DNA from: an uncultured Clostridia bacterium
GTDB lineage: Bacteria > Bacillota > Clostridia > TANB77 > CAG-508
Length of the DNA: 64,000 nucleotides
Direction of reading: 5' to 3'
Assembly: GCA_934121885.1 (NCBI GenBank)
Contig: CAKOVH010000006.1
Coordinates: 16,656 to 80,655 of the forward strand
Below, piece after piece: positions 35,792 to 45,424 of the stretch. Numbering within the stretch: position 1 is the stretch's first letter; the number at the start of each line of letters is the position of its first letter. Both the position numbers and the translations under genes were made by a program. Below the pieces are notes generated by a model. The model did not search any database, had not been told where the DNA came from, and saw only the letters and a program-made list of their open reading frames with translations.

Positions 35792-36832
35792 TTATCTTCT
35801 TTTTCTTGCATTTACTAATACTGTTTTTAGTCTTTCTAAATCTTCTAATGTTTTTTCTGTTCCCTTTACTACACAATTAAGTGGATTCTCTGCAATATAT
35901 ACAGGCATCTCTGTTCTAATTGATAAAAGTTTATCAATATTTTTTATAAGTGCTCCTCCTCCTGCTAGAATAATTCCTTTTTCCATAATATCTGAAGCAA
36001 GTTCTGGTGGCGTTTTTTCTAGAGTTTGCTTTACAATCTCTACAATTTTATCTATAGATTCTTGCATTGCAAATTGCACTTCTTGTGAGTTAATTTCAAT
36101 TGTTTCTGGTAACCCTGTTGCTAAATCTCTACCTCTTACCTCCATTTTTGATTCTGTAACAAGTGGCATTGCACATCCTATCTCTTTTTTTATTAACTCT
36201 GCTGTTGTATCTCCTATTGCAAGATTTCTTTCTCTTTTTATATAATTTACAATATCTTCATCAAGTTCATCACCTGCAACACGAATAGAATTGCTAACAA
36301 CAATTCCTCCAAGTGATATAACTGCAACTTCTGTTGTGCCTCCACCAATATCTACTATAATATTTCCACTTGGCTCTGCTATATCCATATTTGCTCCAAT
36401 TGCAGCTGCCATTGGCTCTTCTATTAAATATACTTCACGTGCACCTGCTTGTAAAACAGATTCTTCAACTGCTCTTTCTTCAACTTCCGTAATTCCTGAT
36501 GGTACACCCACAACAACTCTAGGTCTACCTATGTTATATCTTTGTCCAATTTTATGGATTATATTTTTTAGCATTAATTGAGTTGCTGTAAAATCTGCAA
36601 TTACTCCATCTTTTAAAGGTCTTACAGCCTTAATTTGTTCAGGTGTTCTACCTAGCATTTCTTTTGCTTCACGTCCTGTTGCAAGTATATTTCTGTTTTT
36701 TAGGTCTAATGCTACAACAGATGGTTCATTAAGAACAATACCTTTTCCTTTTAGCGTAACTAATATATTTGCTGTTCCTAAATCAATTCCTATATCTTTT
36801 GATCCCAATCCAAACATTTTCATTTTAATCAC
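35792..36832 (-). CDS. mreB: Rod shape-determining actin MreB
   Basis: Actin-like ATPase that forms membrane-associated filaments orienting wall synthesis. Phosphate-1 motif DIGIDLGTANILV (about 13-25), phosphate-2 IVDIGGGTTEVAVISLGG (about 161-178) and the adenosine motif GIILAGGGALIKNID. Three starts are possible: a GTG directly after the radC stop (five bases from AAGGA), or ATGs three and five codons later; the protein core is unaffected. Length about 341-346 is normal. Confidence 0.97.
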   Translation of the reverse strand: MIKMKMFGLGSKDIGIDLGTANILVTLKGKGIVLNEPSVVALDLKNRNILATGREAKEMLGRTPEQIKAVRPLKDGVIADFTATQLMLKNIIHKIGQRYNIGRPRVVVGVPSGITEVEERAVEESVLQAGAREVYLIEEPMAAAIGANMDIAEPSGNIIVDIGGGTTEVAVISLGGIVVSNSIRVAGDELDEDIVNYIKRERNLAIGDTTAELIKKEIGCAMPLVTESKMEVRGRDLATGLPETIEINSQEVQFAMQESIDKIVEIVKQTLEKTPPELASDIMEKGIILAGGGALIKNIDKLLSIRTEMPVYIAENPLNCVVKGTEKTLEDLERLKTVLVNARKRR

Positions 36833-37528
36833 TTATTTCCTTTCTAATAAATAAAAAATACTCTCAAATTTAGAATCTCCAATAATAATGTGGTCTAACA
36901 GTTCTATTCCAACAATTGAAGATGCTTGCTCTAGCCTTTTTGTAAAATCAATATCTGCTTTACTTGGGGTAGGGTCACCACTTGGGTGATTATGTACTAA
37001 GATAATTTTAGGTGCTCCCATTTTTATTGCATCTATAAGAGCATCCTTTGGTTTTAGTATGGCAGAATTATTACTTCCTAAACATATATCTACCATTTTA
37101 ATAACAATATTTTTCGTATTTAATATAATAACCTTAACAATTTCTCTTTTTTCATATCTTAGTTCATCTATTAGCAAATTAGCCACATCACCTGGACTAG
37201 AAATTTTTACTTTACTATTTTCTATTGGTCTTGAAAGTCTTTTTGCAATCTCTCCAACAGCTTTTAGCTGAATTGCTTTTACTCTTCCTATTCCTTTGAT
37301 GCTTGTAAATTCTTCAATTGACATATCTTGTATAAACCTTAGATTGTCACTATTTTTGTTCTTCATCGAAAGTATCTTTTGTGCGGTCTCAATAGAGCTT
37401 TCCTCCTTTGTACCGCTTTTTATAATTATCGCTAGTAATTCTGCATTTGATAATGTATGTGCCCCATACATTTCTAGTTTTTCATATGGTCTTTCTGATA
37501 ATGGGAGTTGTTTCATTTTTATTGGCAT
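36833..37528 (-). CDS. radC: RadC family JAB/MPN-domain protein
   Basis: Helix-hairpin-helix N-terminal part (about 1-100, FTSIKGIGRVKAIQLKAVGE) and a C-terminal JAB1-type metalloprotease-like domain (about 105-231) with the metal-binding HNHPSGDPTPSKADID. The historical link to recombination repair is not supported by later work, so the role is open. Its place directly upstream of mreB is conserved in Firmicutes. Confidence 0.95.
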   Translation of the reverse strand: MPIKMKQLPLSERPYEKLEMYGAHTLSNAELLAIIIKSGTKEESSIETAQKILSMKNKNSDNLRFIQDMSIEEFTSIKGIGRVKAIQLKAVGEIAKRLSRPIENSKVKISSPGDVANLLIDELRYEKREIVKVIILNTKNIVIKMVDICLGSNNSAILKPKDALIDAIKMGAPKIILVHNHPSGDPTPSKADIDFTKRLEQASSIVGIELLDHIIIGDSKFESIFYLLERK

Positions 37529-37565
37529 ACGTATTCCTTTCTTAATTAACCCCCGAATTTATTTG

Positions 37566-37823
37566 TTACACTTTTCTATATATAAATATTGCAAGTATCA
37601 TACCTATTATACTTGAAATGTTTATTTTAAACATTAATCCAAATGTTATTTTTATAACACTTAAATCTAGTTCTATTGGCTGTGATAGTCCAAATGATTC
37701 TCCATAAGATAGCCACCACAAGAAATCAACTTTAGAAGCTAAATCTCCAAGTAATCCTCCTACTACTATTCCACATAATACAAAAAGTACTAATACCCAT
37801 ATATTTTTTTCTCTTGTTGCCAT
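37566..37823 (-). CDS. DUF4321 small membrane protein
   Basis: 85 residues with two membrane helices (WVLVLFVLCGIVVGGLLGDLA and ISSIIGMILAIFIYR) and a central IKITFGLMFKINI segment. This matches DUF4321, which is commonly placed just upstream of radC-mreB in Clostridia. Function unknown. GAGGAGG precedes the ATG, and it opens the mre operon behind a consensus promoter. Confidence 0.85.
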   Translation of the reverse strand: MATREKNIWVLVLFVLCGIVVGGLLGDLASKVDFLWWLSYGESFGLSQPIELDLSVIKITFGLMFKINISSIIGMILAIFIYRKV

Positions 37824-37863
37824 TTATTTTCCTCCTCTTAAGTTGTGCTTTTTTACTTTTAGT

Positions 37864-37892
37864 ATTATATATGGAAAAGCTATTTTTTTCAA
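37864..37892 (-). promoter_or_regulatory. Sigma-A promoter of the DUF4321-radC-mreBCD-mrdA-minC cluster
   Basis: TTGAAA, 17 bases, TATAAT, 41 bases before the first start codon. Confidence 0.75.
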
Positions 37893-37920
37893 TACAAATA
37901 GGAAAGTTTTTCTATTTATT

Positions 37921-37948
37921 TTTGCATATGTTTATGATAAAATATAAT
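37921..37948 (+). promoter_or_regulatory. Possible promoter for mecA
   Basis: TTTGCA, 16 bases, TATAAT, giving a leader of roughly 90 bases. Confidence 0.4.
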
Positions 37949-38042
37949 TAATTATTTACATTTTATTTTATTTATGCTATATTGTTTAGTACATTTTTTT
38001 ATAAGCATTAATAATATATACAAAAAAGATGGAGGCTTTCAA

Positions 38043-38690
38043 ATGAAATTTGAAAAACTTAATGAAAACAAAATAAGAATTACTTTAACACTTCACGATT
38101 TTAAAAATAGAAATATTAATTTTCACGACTTTATGTCAAATCCTTTAGAAACTCAGGATTTATTTTTAGACATATTAGAAGAGGCAAAAGAACAGATAGG
38201 TTTTAATACTAAAGATTACAAAGTTAAAATTGAAGCATTAGCAATGATTGATGGAGATTTTGTTGTAAATGTTACAAGAGTGGCAGAAAAAGAAAAAAGC
38301 ATCTCTTTAGAAAAGCAAAGAAAGAAGTTTAAGGTAAGAAGAAAAACTATATCCCCTACGTCAAATATATTGGTTTATAAATTTGATACTTTTGACGATT
38401 ATTGCTCATTTGTTCAATATTTAGCACAGGATAATTTAGAAAATGCTTATCTTGTTTCTAAAAAAATAACATTGTATTTATATAAAAATTCATATTATTT
38501 AATTTTAGGAAATATTAATGAAGAATATAAAAGTAAATTAGGTTTCTTTTCTTCAATTCCTGAATTTGCATCTTACATAAGTAGCTCTTCATTATTTATT
38601 TCTAAAATACAAGAATGTGGAAATATTGTAATAAAACATAATGCAATAAAAACAAGTTTAAAACACTTTGCAGATGTTGCAAAAAAATAA
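38043..38690 (+). CDS. mecA: Adaptor protein MecA
   Basis: Adaptor that delivers substrates such as ComK to the ClpC protease and is itself degraded. The N-terminal substrate-binding part is MKFEKLNENKIRITLTLHDF...INFHDFMSN...DLFLDILEEA; after a basic linker (about 85-112) comes the ClpC-binding domain (about 118-215) ending in LKHFADVA. GGAGGC lies seven bases before this ATG; an upstream in-frame ATG at 37974 would add 23 residues not found in the family. Confidence 0.92.
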   Translation: MKFEKLNENKIRITLTLHDFKNRNINFHDFMSNPLETQDLFLDILEEAKEQIGFNTKDYKVKIEALAMIDGDFVVNVTRVAEKEKSISLEKQRKKFKVRRKTISPTSNILVYKFDTFDDYCSFVQYLAQDNLENAYLVSKKITLYLYKNSYYLILGNINEEYKSKLGFFSSIPEFASYISSSSLFISKIQECGNIVIKHNAIKTSLKHFADVAKK

Positions 38691-38718
38691 ACCTAAATTA
38701 TAAATTCAGGTTTATTTT
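38690..38718. terminator. Bidirectional terminator between mecA and the M23 peptidase
   Basis: AAACCTAAAT and ATTCAGGTTT pair around a 5-base loop and are flanked by A- and T-runs; it fills the gap between convergent genes. Confidence 0.7.
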
Positions 38719-39723
38719 TTAATATACGTAATATTGTGGATTATATGTAATTCCATTTTTTCTAACTTCTAAGTGTAAGTGATTTCCTGTTGAATTTCCT
38801 GTTGAACCAACCTTTGCAATTACTTCTCCTGCACTTACTTGTTGACCTTTTTTTGCTATTAGTTCATCACAATGTGCATATATTGTTTGAACTCCATTGC
38901 CATGCGAGATTACAACATACTTTCCATATCCATCTCCTGCATTTCCAGAGTAAGTTACAGTTCCTGCTGCTGCTGCTTTAATAGGTGTTCCTCTTGGTGC
39001 ACCTATATCTATTCCTGAATGAGTATGGCTTCTTACACTATCATTACTTCCAAATCTTGACGTTATAACACCAGATACAGGTCTTATTAGAGTAATTCCT
39101 AAATCAACTTTTCTGGCAGATCTTCCTATACTATAGTTTGATGCTGATGCTGCAACATACCCATATGTACTTACATATACTTGTTTTTCCTCATATAGCT
39201 TTGATACAGATGTTTTTACACTTGTGAATTCTTTAAGACTTGTATCATATTTTTCAACTATACCTAAATCTTTTATATTTGCACTATCTTTTTTCTTTAA
39301 TTGTGAAATTATATCTTCAGCTTCTTTAAAGCTTGCAACATATACTTTTTCTTTTTTATTATCTGTTACCGCATAATATTTATAATATTTTGTTCCGTTA
39401 TCTGTTACTTTACTAAATATTTTATCATCATTTATTTCTACATCTTTTTTCAATAAACATAGCTTATATGTTGGCATTGCATCAACTTGAACAAATGCTA
39501 CATTTTCTTCTTCATTTGATGAAATATATTTATTAATTTTTTCCTGTAAAGCACTTTTATTTTCTGTATATCCAATTATTTCTCCATTTAAACTAACTGC
39601 ATATGTTGGGTTATAAAAATATGCAATTGCAGCTAAAATGAAAAAAATCGATAAGATTGCTAAAACAAAAAATTTAACAGAGCTTCTCGCAATAACTGTA
39701 ATTTTCTTAAATATATTTATCAT
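38719..39723 (-). CDS. M23-family peptidoglycan endopeptidase
   Basis: Zinc metallopeptidase with one N-terminal membrane helix (about 14-36), an extracellular linker region (about 45-195) and a C-terminal LytM/M23 domain (about 205-325). Zinc ligands are visible in HTHSGIDIGAPRGTPI (His and Asp) and HLHLEVRKNG; IYAHCDELIAKKGQQV carries the catalytic His. It is intact and likely active in wall turnover or sporulation. The start is the ATG after AAGGGG; a GTG two codons upstream lies within the ribosome site. Confidence 0.92.
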   Translation of the reverse strand: MINIFKKITVIARSSVKFFVLAILSIFFILAAIAYFYNPTYAVSLNGEIIGYTENKSALQEKINKYISSNEEENVAFVQVDAMPTYKLCLLKKDVEINDDKIFSKVTDNGTKYYKYYAVTDNKKEKVYVASFKEAEDIISQLKKKDSANIKDLGIVEKYDTSLKEFTSVKTSVSKLYEEKQVYVSTYGYVAASASNYSIGRSARKVDLGITLIRPVSGVITSRFGSNDSVRSHTHSGIDIGAPRGTPIKAAAAGTVTYSGNAGDGYGKYVVISHGNGVQTIYAHCDELIAKKGQQVSAGEVIAKVGSTGNSTGNHLHLEVRKNGITYNPQYYVY

Positions 39724-39777
39724 AAACACCCCTTATATTGGTATCTAAATTTTACGTTATAAATTTTATACGAAAAA

Positions 39778-39814
39778 GGAATTTTAAACAATTGTAATTT
39801 TTGTTTAAAATTCC
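39778..39814 (-). terminator. Terminator after the third giant surface protein
   Basis: A perfect 14-bp stem (GGAATTTTAAACAA and its complement) with a 9-base loop, followed on the minus strand by TTTTT. Confidence 0.85.
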
Positions 39815-39872
39815 TCTTTATTTCATTTTTATATATGTTTTCTTTTGTTTTCTCGTGATATCTCTGTTTTTC

Positions 39873-42800
39873 TTACTTTGTTACATATTTTTTTATTAAT
39901 ACTATGCCTATTCCTAATGTAGTTACAATTATAATACCTATTAATACATATATAATATTTTCAGAACCAGTTCGTAATGAAAATATCATTTCAGAATATG
40001 CAAAATTATCTGTATTTTTCAAAGTATCCTTTTCTTCATTTGTTAAAATTTGATCAATTTCTCTTGGTGCATCAAAAAATACTTGATTTCTTCTATTTCC
40101 TAAATTGTAGTTTCTTAAATCCCATTTTAAAACAATTTCTATTTCCTTCATTTGTTTTTCTGATAATGTTATTTTTTTATTATATATAGCATTTCCGTCA
40201 TTATCTAATGTCCAATCTGGATTATCTTCTTGTTCAAATATTGTTCCTTTAGGAACAACATCAATAACTTTATCAATTATGCCTTCTGATGTTCCATTAT
40301 TTACTAATGTGATTTTATATTTTATTTTGGCATATGAAGAATTTGCTCTCATTTCTGTAAGTTCCATTTTTATTGGGCTACCTTTTCTTTGATAAATATT
40401 AAAATCTTCCGTTTTTCCACTTTCTGCGTATGTAAGACTTAACATTGTAATAGTCTTATCAATGCTGACATCAAAATATTTTAATTGTGCATTTACTTCA
40501 TCTTTACTATTTTCTTTTGATGTTTCATCATACTCGACAATATCTCCATGTTTATTTTGTTGTTCTATTTCAAAAGGTAAAATCATATCGGCACTTTCTC
40601 TATCTTTAATTACTACTTTTAGTTCTAACTCTAATTCTATTAATTGATTTTTATCATCTTGTTCTTTGCTGTATAATTCGCTTTCAAAATTTTCTTTAAA
40701 TGAGAACATTGTTGTTTCTAATTTTCCATCAACCTCTGTCCATTTGTATTTCTTGTTAATTTCGCTATCTTTAACAAGTTCCATTTCCTTTGGAATAATT
40801 GTTGATACCTTAGATAAATATCCGCTTCCAACTCCTATATTTTTTACCTTTATTTTTACTTTTATAGTATCTGTGTAATGTACATTTACTTCTTTAATTT
40901 CTTCTATTTCTGTACCATTTAATGCATTTATTACACTTTCTACCTTTAAGTTCGGTGAATCTGGATTTGTTATTTCAACTGTTAATCTTTTAGATGCACA
41001 ACTTGTATAATTGTCAGTTTCCTCTAGTGTCGCTATTATATCATACTTTCCAATCTCAGATGGTTTTTCTACTTGTGTACTTGTTCCAGTAATATAATAC
41101 TTAAAGGTTACATTACCACCAGAATTGTTTTCAATTACAAATGGTTCAATTTTTTCTCTGTCAAATTTCTTTCCTTCACATCCAATTTTTATTTCTCCAT
41201 CTGCTTTTTCTATCGTTCCTCTAACTTCTTCTGGTTGTATTAATGTATAATTATTAGCATCTGTTCCTTGTAATACTATATCATCCATTTTAATCTTCCA
41301 ATTTCCTGTATTTTCACTTTCTGCTATTCCTGTTTTTGGAATAATTAATGATATATCATCTCCTTCTACCCCATTTACTATTGTTCCACCTATAATTTCT
41401 ACTACATCTGTCTTATTATATTTTCTTGTTTTTCCTTGTATTTCACTTACCATTATGGTTCTTTTTTCTATATTTCCTGTTATACTTCCATATATAGGTT
41501 GTGTTAAGGTATAGTTATAAGCATCCTGTCCTGTTAAAATAATATCGCTTTCTAATCTTATTTTATGATTTCCTATATTCTTGTTTTCTGCATATACCAC
41601 ACTTGGTAAAGTAAAACCAACCACATCTCCTACACATACATCAACTAGTTCTCCATTTGTTATTGTCATACTATCATTTCCATCATAAATTTTATCTAGA
41701 GATGTTATTCCTTTTATTGTTATTATCTTCTTTGTTACCGAGTATGTTCCAGCTATTCCAGTTTTATATTCATTTCCATTATATACAACCTTTAGTTCAT
41801 ATGAATAATTTCCTACCTTATTTGGCAAAGTAGTTTCACTTTCATTATAGTATTCAACAATTGTAGCAGCTTTAGGGTTATTATATTGAACCCTATGATT
41901 ATTTGCATCATATACATTGCTTGTATTTGTTACTGTAAGTCCACTATAACTTTCACATATTGGACAGCTATCATATGTTGAACTAAAGTCTGGATGTCTA
42001 AGTCCTGCTTTACAATTATAGTATATATTATTTACCACTATTTCTTTAGTTGTCTGCCAGCCAACGTTATCTGTTGCAACAGCAGTATAAGTTCCATTTT
42101 TTATAAAAGTTACACTTCCAGTATTTATAGTAGTTCCATTTATAGTAAAACTTTTTATTCCTGATTGTGAATCTGTTGCAGATATTTTCATTGTCATACT
42201 ATTTATAAATTTCGTATTAGTATCTTGTACATAATTTATACTTGGAGCTGTTCTATCTATTTTATATATACCTGTAATTCTTTCATCACTTACATTTCCT
42301 TCATTATCTGTTGCTTTTATATGTAAATACTTATTTCCACTTGCATCAATATTTATTGTATCACTTGATTTTGTAATCTCATTACTCCATCCAGTAGTTG
42401 CAGGAACTTGGCTATCCGTTATTGCATACTGATAACTTTTAAATCCGCTTTGGGAATCATTAAAATCAACATTTACGTTTATTTCTTTTGCCCATCCGCC
42501 ATTTTCAGGATTTATTGTTATAGATGGAGCAGATATATCATCAATTACTTCAAAAGTTCTAGAATAAATTTCTGATTTTAAGTTTCTGTCATTTGTAACC
42601 TCTAATACAATTTTATAAACACCTGTACTCGAAAAATCGCTAAATTGTGGAGTTTCACTTGTACTACTCTTTATCATAGTCTCATCTTTATATATTTCCC
42701 ATTTCCACGATTTTATTGTGCCTCCATATGGATCATATGAGGTATCTTTTAATTTTAATATTTCCTTTTTGTAAATTTTGTTACTTTCGATATCAAATTG

Positions 42801-44573
42801 TGCAATAGGAAGTACACTACTATCATTAGTTGTATAAATGCTTGCAGGTTTACTCCAAGCACCTTGTAAATCCTTTACTCTCAACTGTATAATATAATCC
42901 GTATTTGCCTCTAATGTTGTTAATTTTCCTTTATTCCAAGTAGTTTCTGTTGCCTTTTTATACATCCATTCTTCTTCAACTATTCCATAAGGTATCCCAT
43001 CAGTCGTTATACTATATGAATCTAAATCGTATGAGGCACTAGAAAGATTTATCGTTGTATCAATTTTACTATGATTGATTATAGCAATTGGTCTTCTATG
43101 TACATACACAGACTTTGGAACTATCTCCTGATCTTCGTAGGTTATATTAAATTCTCCAGTTTTGTCGAATTCTGTTATCATATTGTTCAAGTATTGATTT
43201 GCTCTATCAAATTGTCCAATATTATTTTCAAAATATTTATAATCATGCATAATTTTCCATCTGCCATAAGGATACGAAGCATCTGATGTATTTACTAATA
43301 TTCCTTCTGGATTTGAAGAAATTTTTATTGGCTCTCCCAAAATTAAATAATTATCGTTTCCATTTAATTGGTCTATTAATGTTTTTATATATTGTGCTGT
43401 TTGAGAAATTGAATTTGTGTAATCTGTATTTTTTATATAAATACCATTTCCATTATTTGCACTAATTAAATCTTCATATTGAGATTGATTTGCATCTTTG
43501 CCCCATGCAACATAATATATATTTTCATTAATTAATCTCGTTAACAATTCTCCCATTGTAGAATTATTTTTTAATTCAGTATTCTCATAATCACTTACAT
43601 TTACAGTTATTTTTATCGCATCATTTCTCCATTCAGGTTCTCTTAGCACTTCCGAAAGTTTTTTTACAGTTGTCTTTTGTAAATTTATATTTGTAAGTGC
43701 AAAACTACCAATACTATCGCAACCATGGCTATAGTGATCTGAGAAAAAACCAAAACCAATGCCATCATAACTGCTTTCAGTTGATATTGTTTCATCTGTT
43801 GCAAGTCCTCCTCCAGATATACTTATATACCCGTTTTCAACTGAAACTGTTAATTGCCCACTTTGATTAATACTAAGTCCCTTAACTAAAACGCAAGAAT
43901 TTGCAGTTAATGTTGAACCTTGTGCCAAGCAACTAAGTGCTGAACTATTAGTTCCTATTGTCCAATTAAATTTCCAAATAGCACCTAACTGAGAACCACT
44001 CGCTCTATAATATGTCGCAGATGTTTTATTAAAACTTAGCATATACCCTGTTAATGTATTTCCAACTTTACTTACCTTAAGTAACATTCCAGCCGCATTA
44101 AAGCTATCACCATAGTTAATGTTATAATTAAATGTAAATTTTTGTTCTTGATTACCACTAGGTACAATATAGATAGCATTTTTACCTGGATTTGTTCTAT
44201 TTCCAACCATTGTAACACTTTGTCCATTGTTACTAATAGAAATTGAACCTATAGAATTACTTAAATCTTTATTCCATGCAAATGAACTTTCCATATTTAC
44301 ATTTTCTGTGGATACTGATGAAATTTTAACCTTTGTTGTATCTATTCCTAGTTCAGCAAGTGATGATAAAAGGTCATTTTTAAATGATGTTACATCAGTA
44401 GTTGTTTTTCCTTTTGCAAGTACAACATCTATATTTGGTGCAGGAACAAAAGATAAAGTAACTGGAGTTGCAGATAGTGACTTCGTCATTAAAAGTTCTG
44501 ATGTTACAATAATTGAAATTAACATTGTTAATGCTCCAAAAATTTTTAATTTATTCAAAATTTTTCTCATCAT
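39873..44573 (-). CDS. Giant modular surface protein: lectin-like, vWA-like, PKD, YDG and DUF11-type domains
   Basis: About 1566 residues. A signal peptide (about 1-35) is followed by a concanavalin/laminin-G-like beta domain (about 60-310, ending DGIGFGFFSDHYSHGCDSIG), a segment like the second half of a vWA domain (about 315-420, LTRLINENIYYVAWG), a PKD domain (about 595-685), Ig-like modules with DRTAPSINY (about 690-880), two YDG/MBG repeats (about 950-1125, LDKIYDGND), DUF11-type domains and a terminal SLRTGS, membrane helix and KKYVTK. The start follows AAAGGAGGG: two adjacent ATGs (44573, 44570) both fit, while the GTG upstream is inside the ribosome site. Probable carbohydrate- or matrix-binding protein. 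Confidence 0.8.
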   Translation of the reverse strand: MMRKILNKLKIFGALTMLISIIVTSELLMTKSLSATPVTLSFVPAPNIDVVLAKGKTTTDVTSFKNDLLSSLAELGIDTTKVKISSVSTENVNMESSFAWNKDLSNSIGSISISNNGQSVTMVGNRTNPGKNAIYIVPSGNQEQKFTFNYNINYGDSFNAAGMLLKVSKVGNTLTGYMLSFNKTSATYYRASGSQLGAIWKFNWTIGTNSSALSCLAQGSTLTANSCVLVKGLSINQSGQLTVSVENGYISISGGGLATDETISTESSYDGIGFGFFSDHYSHGCDSIGSFALTNINLQKTTVKKLSEVLREPEWRNDAIKITVNVSDYENTELKNNSTMGELLTRLINENIYYVAWGKDANQSQYEDLISANNGNGIYIKNTDYTNSISQTAQYIKTLIDQLNGNDNYLILGEPIKISSNPEGILVNTSDASYPYGRWKIMHDYKYFENNIGQFDRANQYLNNMITEFDKTGEFNITYEDQEIVPKSVYVHRRPIAIINHSKIDTTINLSSASYDLDSYSITTDGIPYGIVEEEWMYKKATETTWNKGKLTTLEANTDYIIQLRVKDLQGAWSKPASIYTTNDSSVLPIAQFDIESNKIYKKEILKLKDTSYDPYGGTIKSWKWEIYKDETMIKSSTSETPQFSDFSSTGVYKIVLEVTNDRNLKSEIYSRTFEVIDDISAPSITINPENGGWAKEINVNVDFNDSQSGFKSYQYAITDSQVPATTGWSNEITKSSDTINIDASGNKYLHIKATDNEGNVSDERITGIYKIDRTAPSINYVQDTNTKFINSMTMKISATDSQSGIKSFTINGTTINTGSVTFIKNGTYTAVATDNVGWQTTKEIVVNNIYYNCKAGLRHPDFSSTYDSCPICESYSGLTVTNTSNVYDANNHRVQYNNPKAATIVEYYNESETTLPNKVGNYSYELKVVYNGNEYKTGIAGTYSVTKKIITIKGITSLDKIYDGNDSMTITNGELVDVCVGDVVGFTLPSVVYAENKNIGNHKIRLESDIILTGQDAYNYTLTQPIYGSITGNIEKRTIMVSEIQGKTRKYNKTDVVEIIGGTIVNGVEGDDISLIIPKTGIAESENTGNWKIKMDDIVLQGTDANNYTLIQPEEVRGTIEKADGEIKIGCEGKKFDREKIEPFVIENNSGGNVTFKYYITGTSTQVEKPSEIGKYDIIATLEETDNYTSCASKRLTVEITNPDSPNLKVESVINALNGTEIEEIKEVNVHYTDTIKVKIKVKNIGVGSGYLSKVSTIIPKEMELVKDSEINKKYKWTEVDGKLETTMFSFKENFESELYSKEQDDKNQLIELELELKVVIKDRESADMILPFEIEQQNKHGDIVEYDETSKENSKDEVNAQLKYFDVSIDKTITMLSLTYAESGKTEDFNIYQRKGSPIKMELTEMRANSSYAKIKYKITLVNNGTSEGIIDKVIDVVPKGTIFEQEDNPDWTLDNDGNAIYNKKITLSEKQMKEIEIVLKWDLRNYNLGNRRNQVFFDAPREIDQILTNEEKDTLKNTDNFAYSEMIFSLRTGSENIIYVLIGIIIVTTLGIGIVLIKKYVTK

Positions 44574-44647
44574 TATCCCTCCTTTCACACCACAATATTT
44601 ACCTACATAATTTATATATTTATTATTAAAAACAATTCTCTAATTTG

Positions 44648-44676
44648 AGCATAGCACATTTTATTTTCAGCTTCAA
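44648..44676 (-). promoter_or_regulatory. Probable sigma-A promoter of the third giant surface protein
   Basis: TTGAAG, 17 bases, TATGCT, about 75 bases upstream of the start. Confidence 0.55.
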
Positions 44677-44708
44677 CACACATTTTCTTCCATTTTGCAT
44701 AAATAAGG

Positions 44709-44755
44709 AAAAAACGCTAAAAACCTTTTTACGGAAATAGGCTTTCGCGTTTTTA
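44709..44755 (-). terminator. Terminator after the coat-protein genes
   Basis: On the minus strand AAAAACGC...CCT pairs with AGG...GCGTTTTTT around a loop containing TTCCGTAA; it ends in six Ts. Confidence 0.7.
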
Positions 44756-44804
44756 TTACATATTTATTAAATTTCTATTACATTTTTGTAATAATTTGTA
44801 GTTT

Positions 44805-45050
44805 TTACTGTGATAATTCATCTTTTACAGTTTGAATTTCTGTTACAGTTGCTGGCTGCGCAGGCTTATAGTAACCTTTTGCTTCTGCTGTTTTAAAAAG
44901 TTCATATTGGAAACTTTCATCATTATTTCTTATTTGTTGAAATGTTTGTCTAAGCTGCATATTTTCTGCTTCTGATATTGCTGTTTGATATGCAGTTAAA
45001 TTTGACTTTACCCCTGATAAAATATCATTAACCATTGTTTTTTCGTCCAT
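44805..45050 (-). CDS. CotF-like spore coat protein
   Basis: An 81-residue helical protein of the CotF/ferritin-like coat family: EKTMVNDILSGVKSNLTAYQTAISEAENMQLRQTFQQIRNNDE pattern over residues 3-46, then KAEAKGYY-like TAEAKGYYKPAQPAT. These small proteins sit in the spore coat of Clostridia. GAGAGAAG precedes the ATG. It follows a related gene by 21 bases. Confidence 0.85.
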   Translation of the reverse strand: MDEKTMVNDILSGVKSNLTAYQTAISEAENMQLRQTFQQIRNNDESFQYELFKTAEAKGYYKPAQPATVTEIQTVKDELSQ

Positions 45051-45071
45051 AATCTTCTCTCCTATCTTTAT

Positions 45072-45260
45072 TTATGAATTTAGAAACGACATTAATTTTT
45101 GTTTTGTATTTAATGCATCTTGTGCAGATTTTGTAAACATCTGCTTAATTTGTGGATCTACTGCTTGTGAAGCATATGTGTTTAATTTTTGATATGATGT
45201 TTCATGTGCTCCTATTAAATGTCTTAAATGTTGAAGTTCTGCTTGACTTAAATTTGCCAT
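45072..45260 (-). CDS. Small CotF-like spore coat protein
   Basis: 62 residues: ELQHLRHLIGAHETSYQKLNTYASQAVDPQIKQMFTKSAQDALNTKQKLM, a helical hairpin with the same spacing of His/Glu/Gln as the downstream coat protein. The pair is probably expressed in the mother cell; a sporulation sigma promoter was looked for upstream but none was convincing. AAGGAGG precedes the ATG. Confidence 0.75.
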   Translation of the reverse strand: MANLSQAELQHLRHLIGAHETSYQKLNTYASQAVDPQIKQMFTKSAQDALNTKQKLMSFLNS

Positions 45261-45368
45261 AATTAGCCTCCTTTATATTTTAAGCTTTTTTGTTTTCACA
45301 TTAATTAGTATTTGATTTTTTTATAAATTTTATTCACATTTTAAATTTTTTAAAATATAGTAATGCAC

Positions 45369-45402
45369 AAAACACGCTATCCATTGTGGATAACGTGTTT
45401 TT
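45369..45402 (-). terminator. Terminator after pcrA
   Basis: AAAACACGTTATCCA and TGGATAGCGTGTTTT form a near-perfect 15-bp stem with a 3-base loop. Confidence 0.85.
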
Positions 45403-45424
45403 ACATTAATTATATTGTGGATAA

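Noticed and set aside
38719..39729. Inactive (degenerate) M23 domain
   Set aside because: All expected zinc and catalytic residues (HxxxD, HCDE, HLHLE) are present.
44709..44757. Minus-strand CGCGAAAGCC looked like part of a c-di-GMP-I (GEMM) riboswitch upstream of a surface protein
   Set aside because: The remaining conserved GEMM helices and the GGTAGC-type segment are missing, and the hairpin with a T-run is better explained as the terminator of the coat-protein genes.
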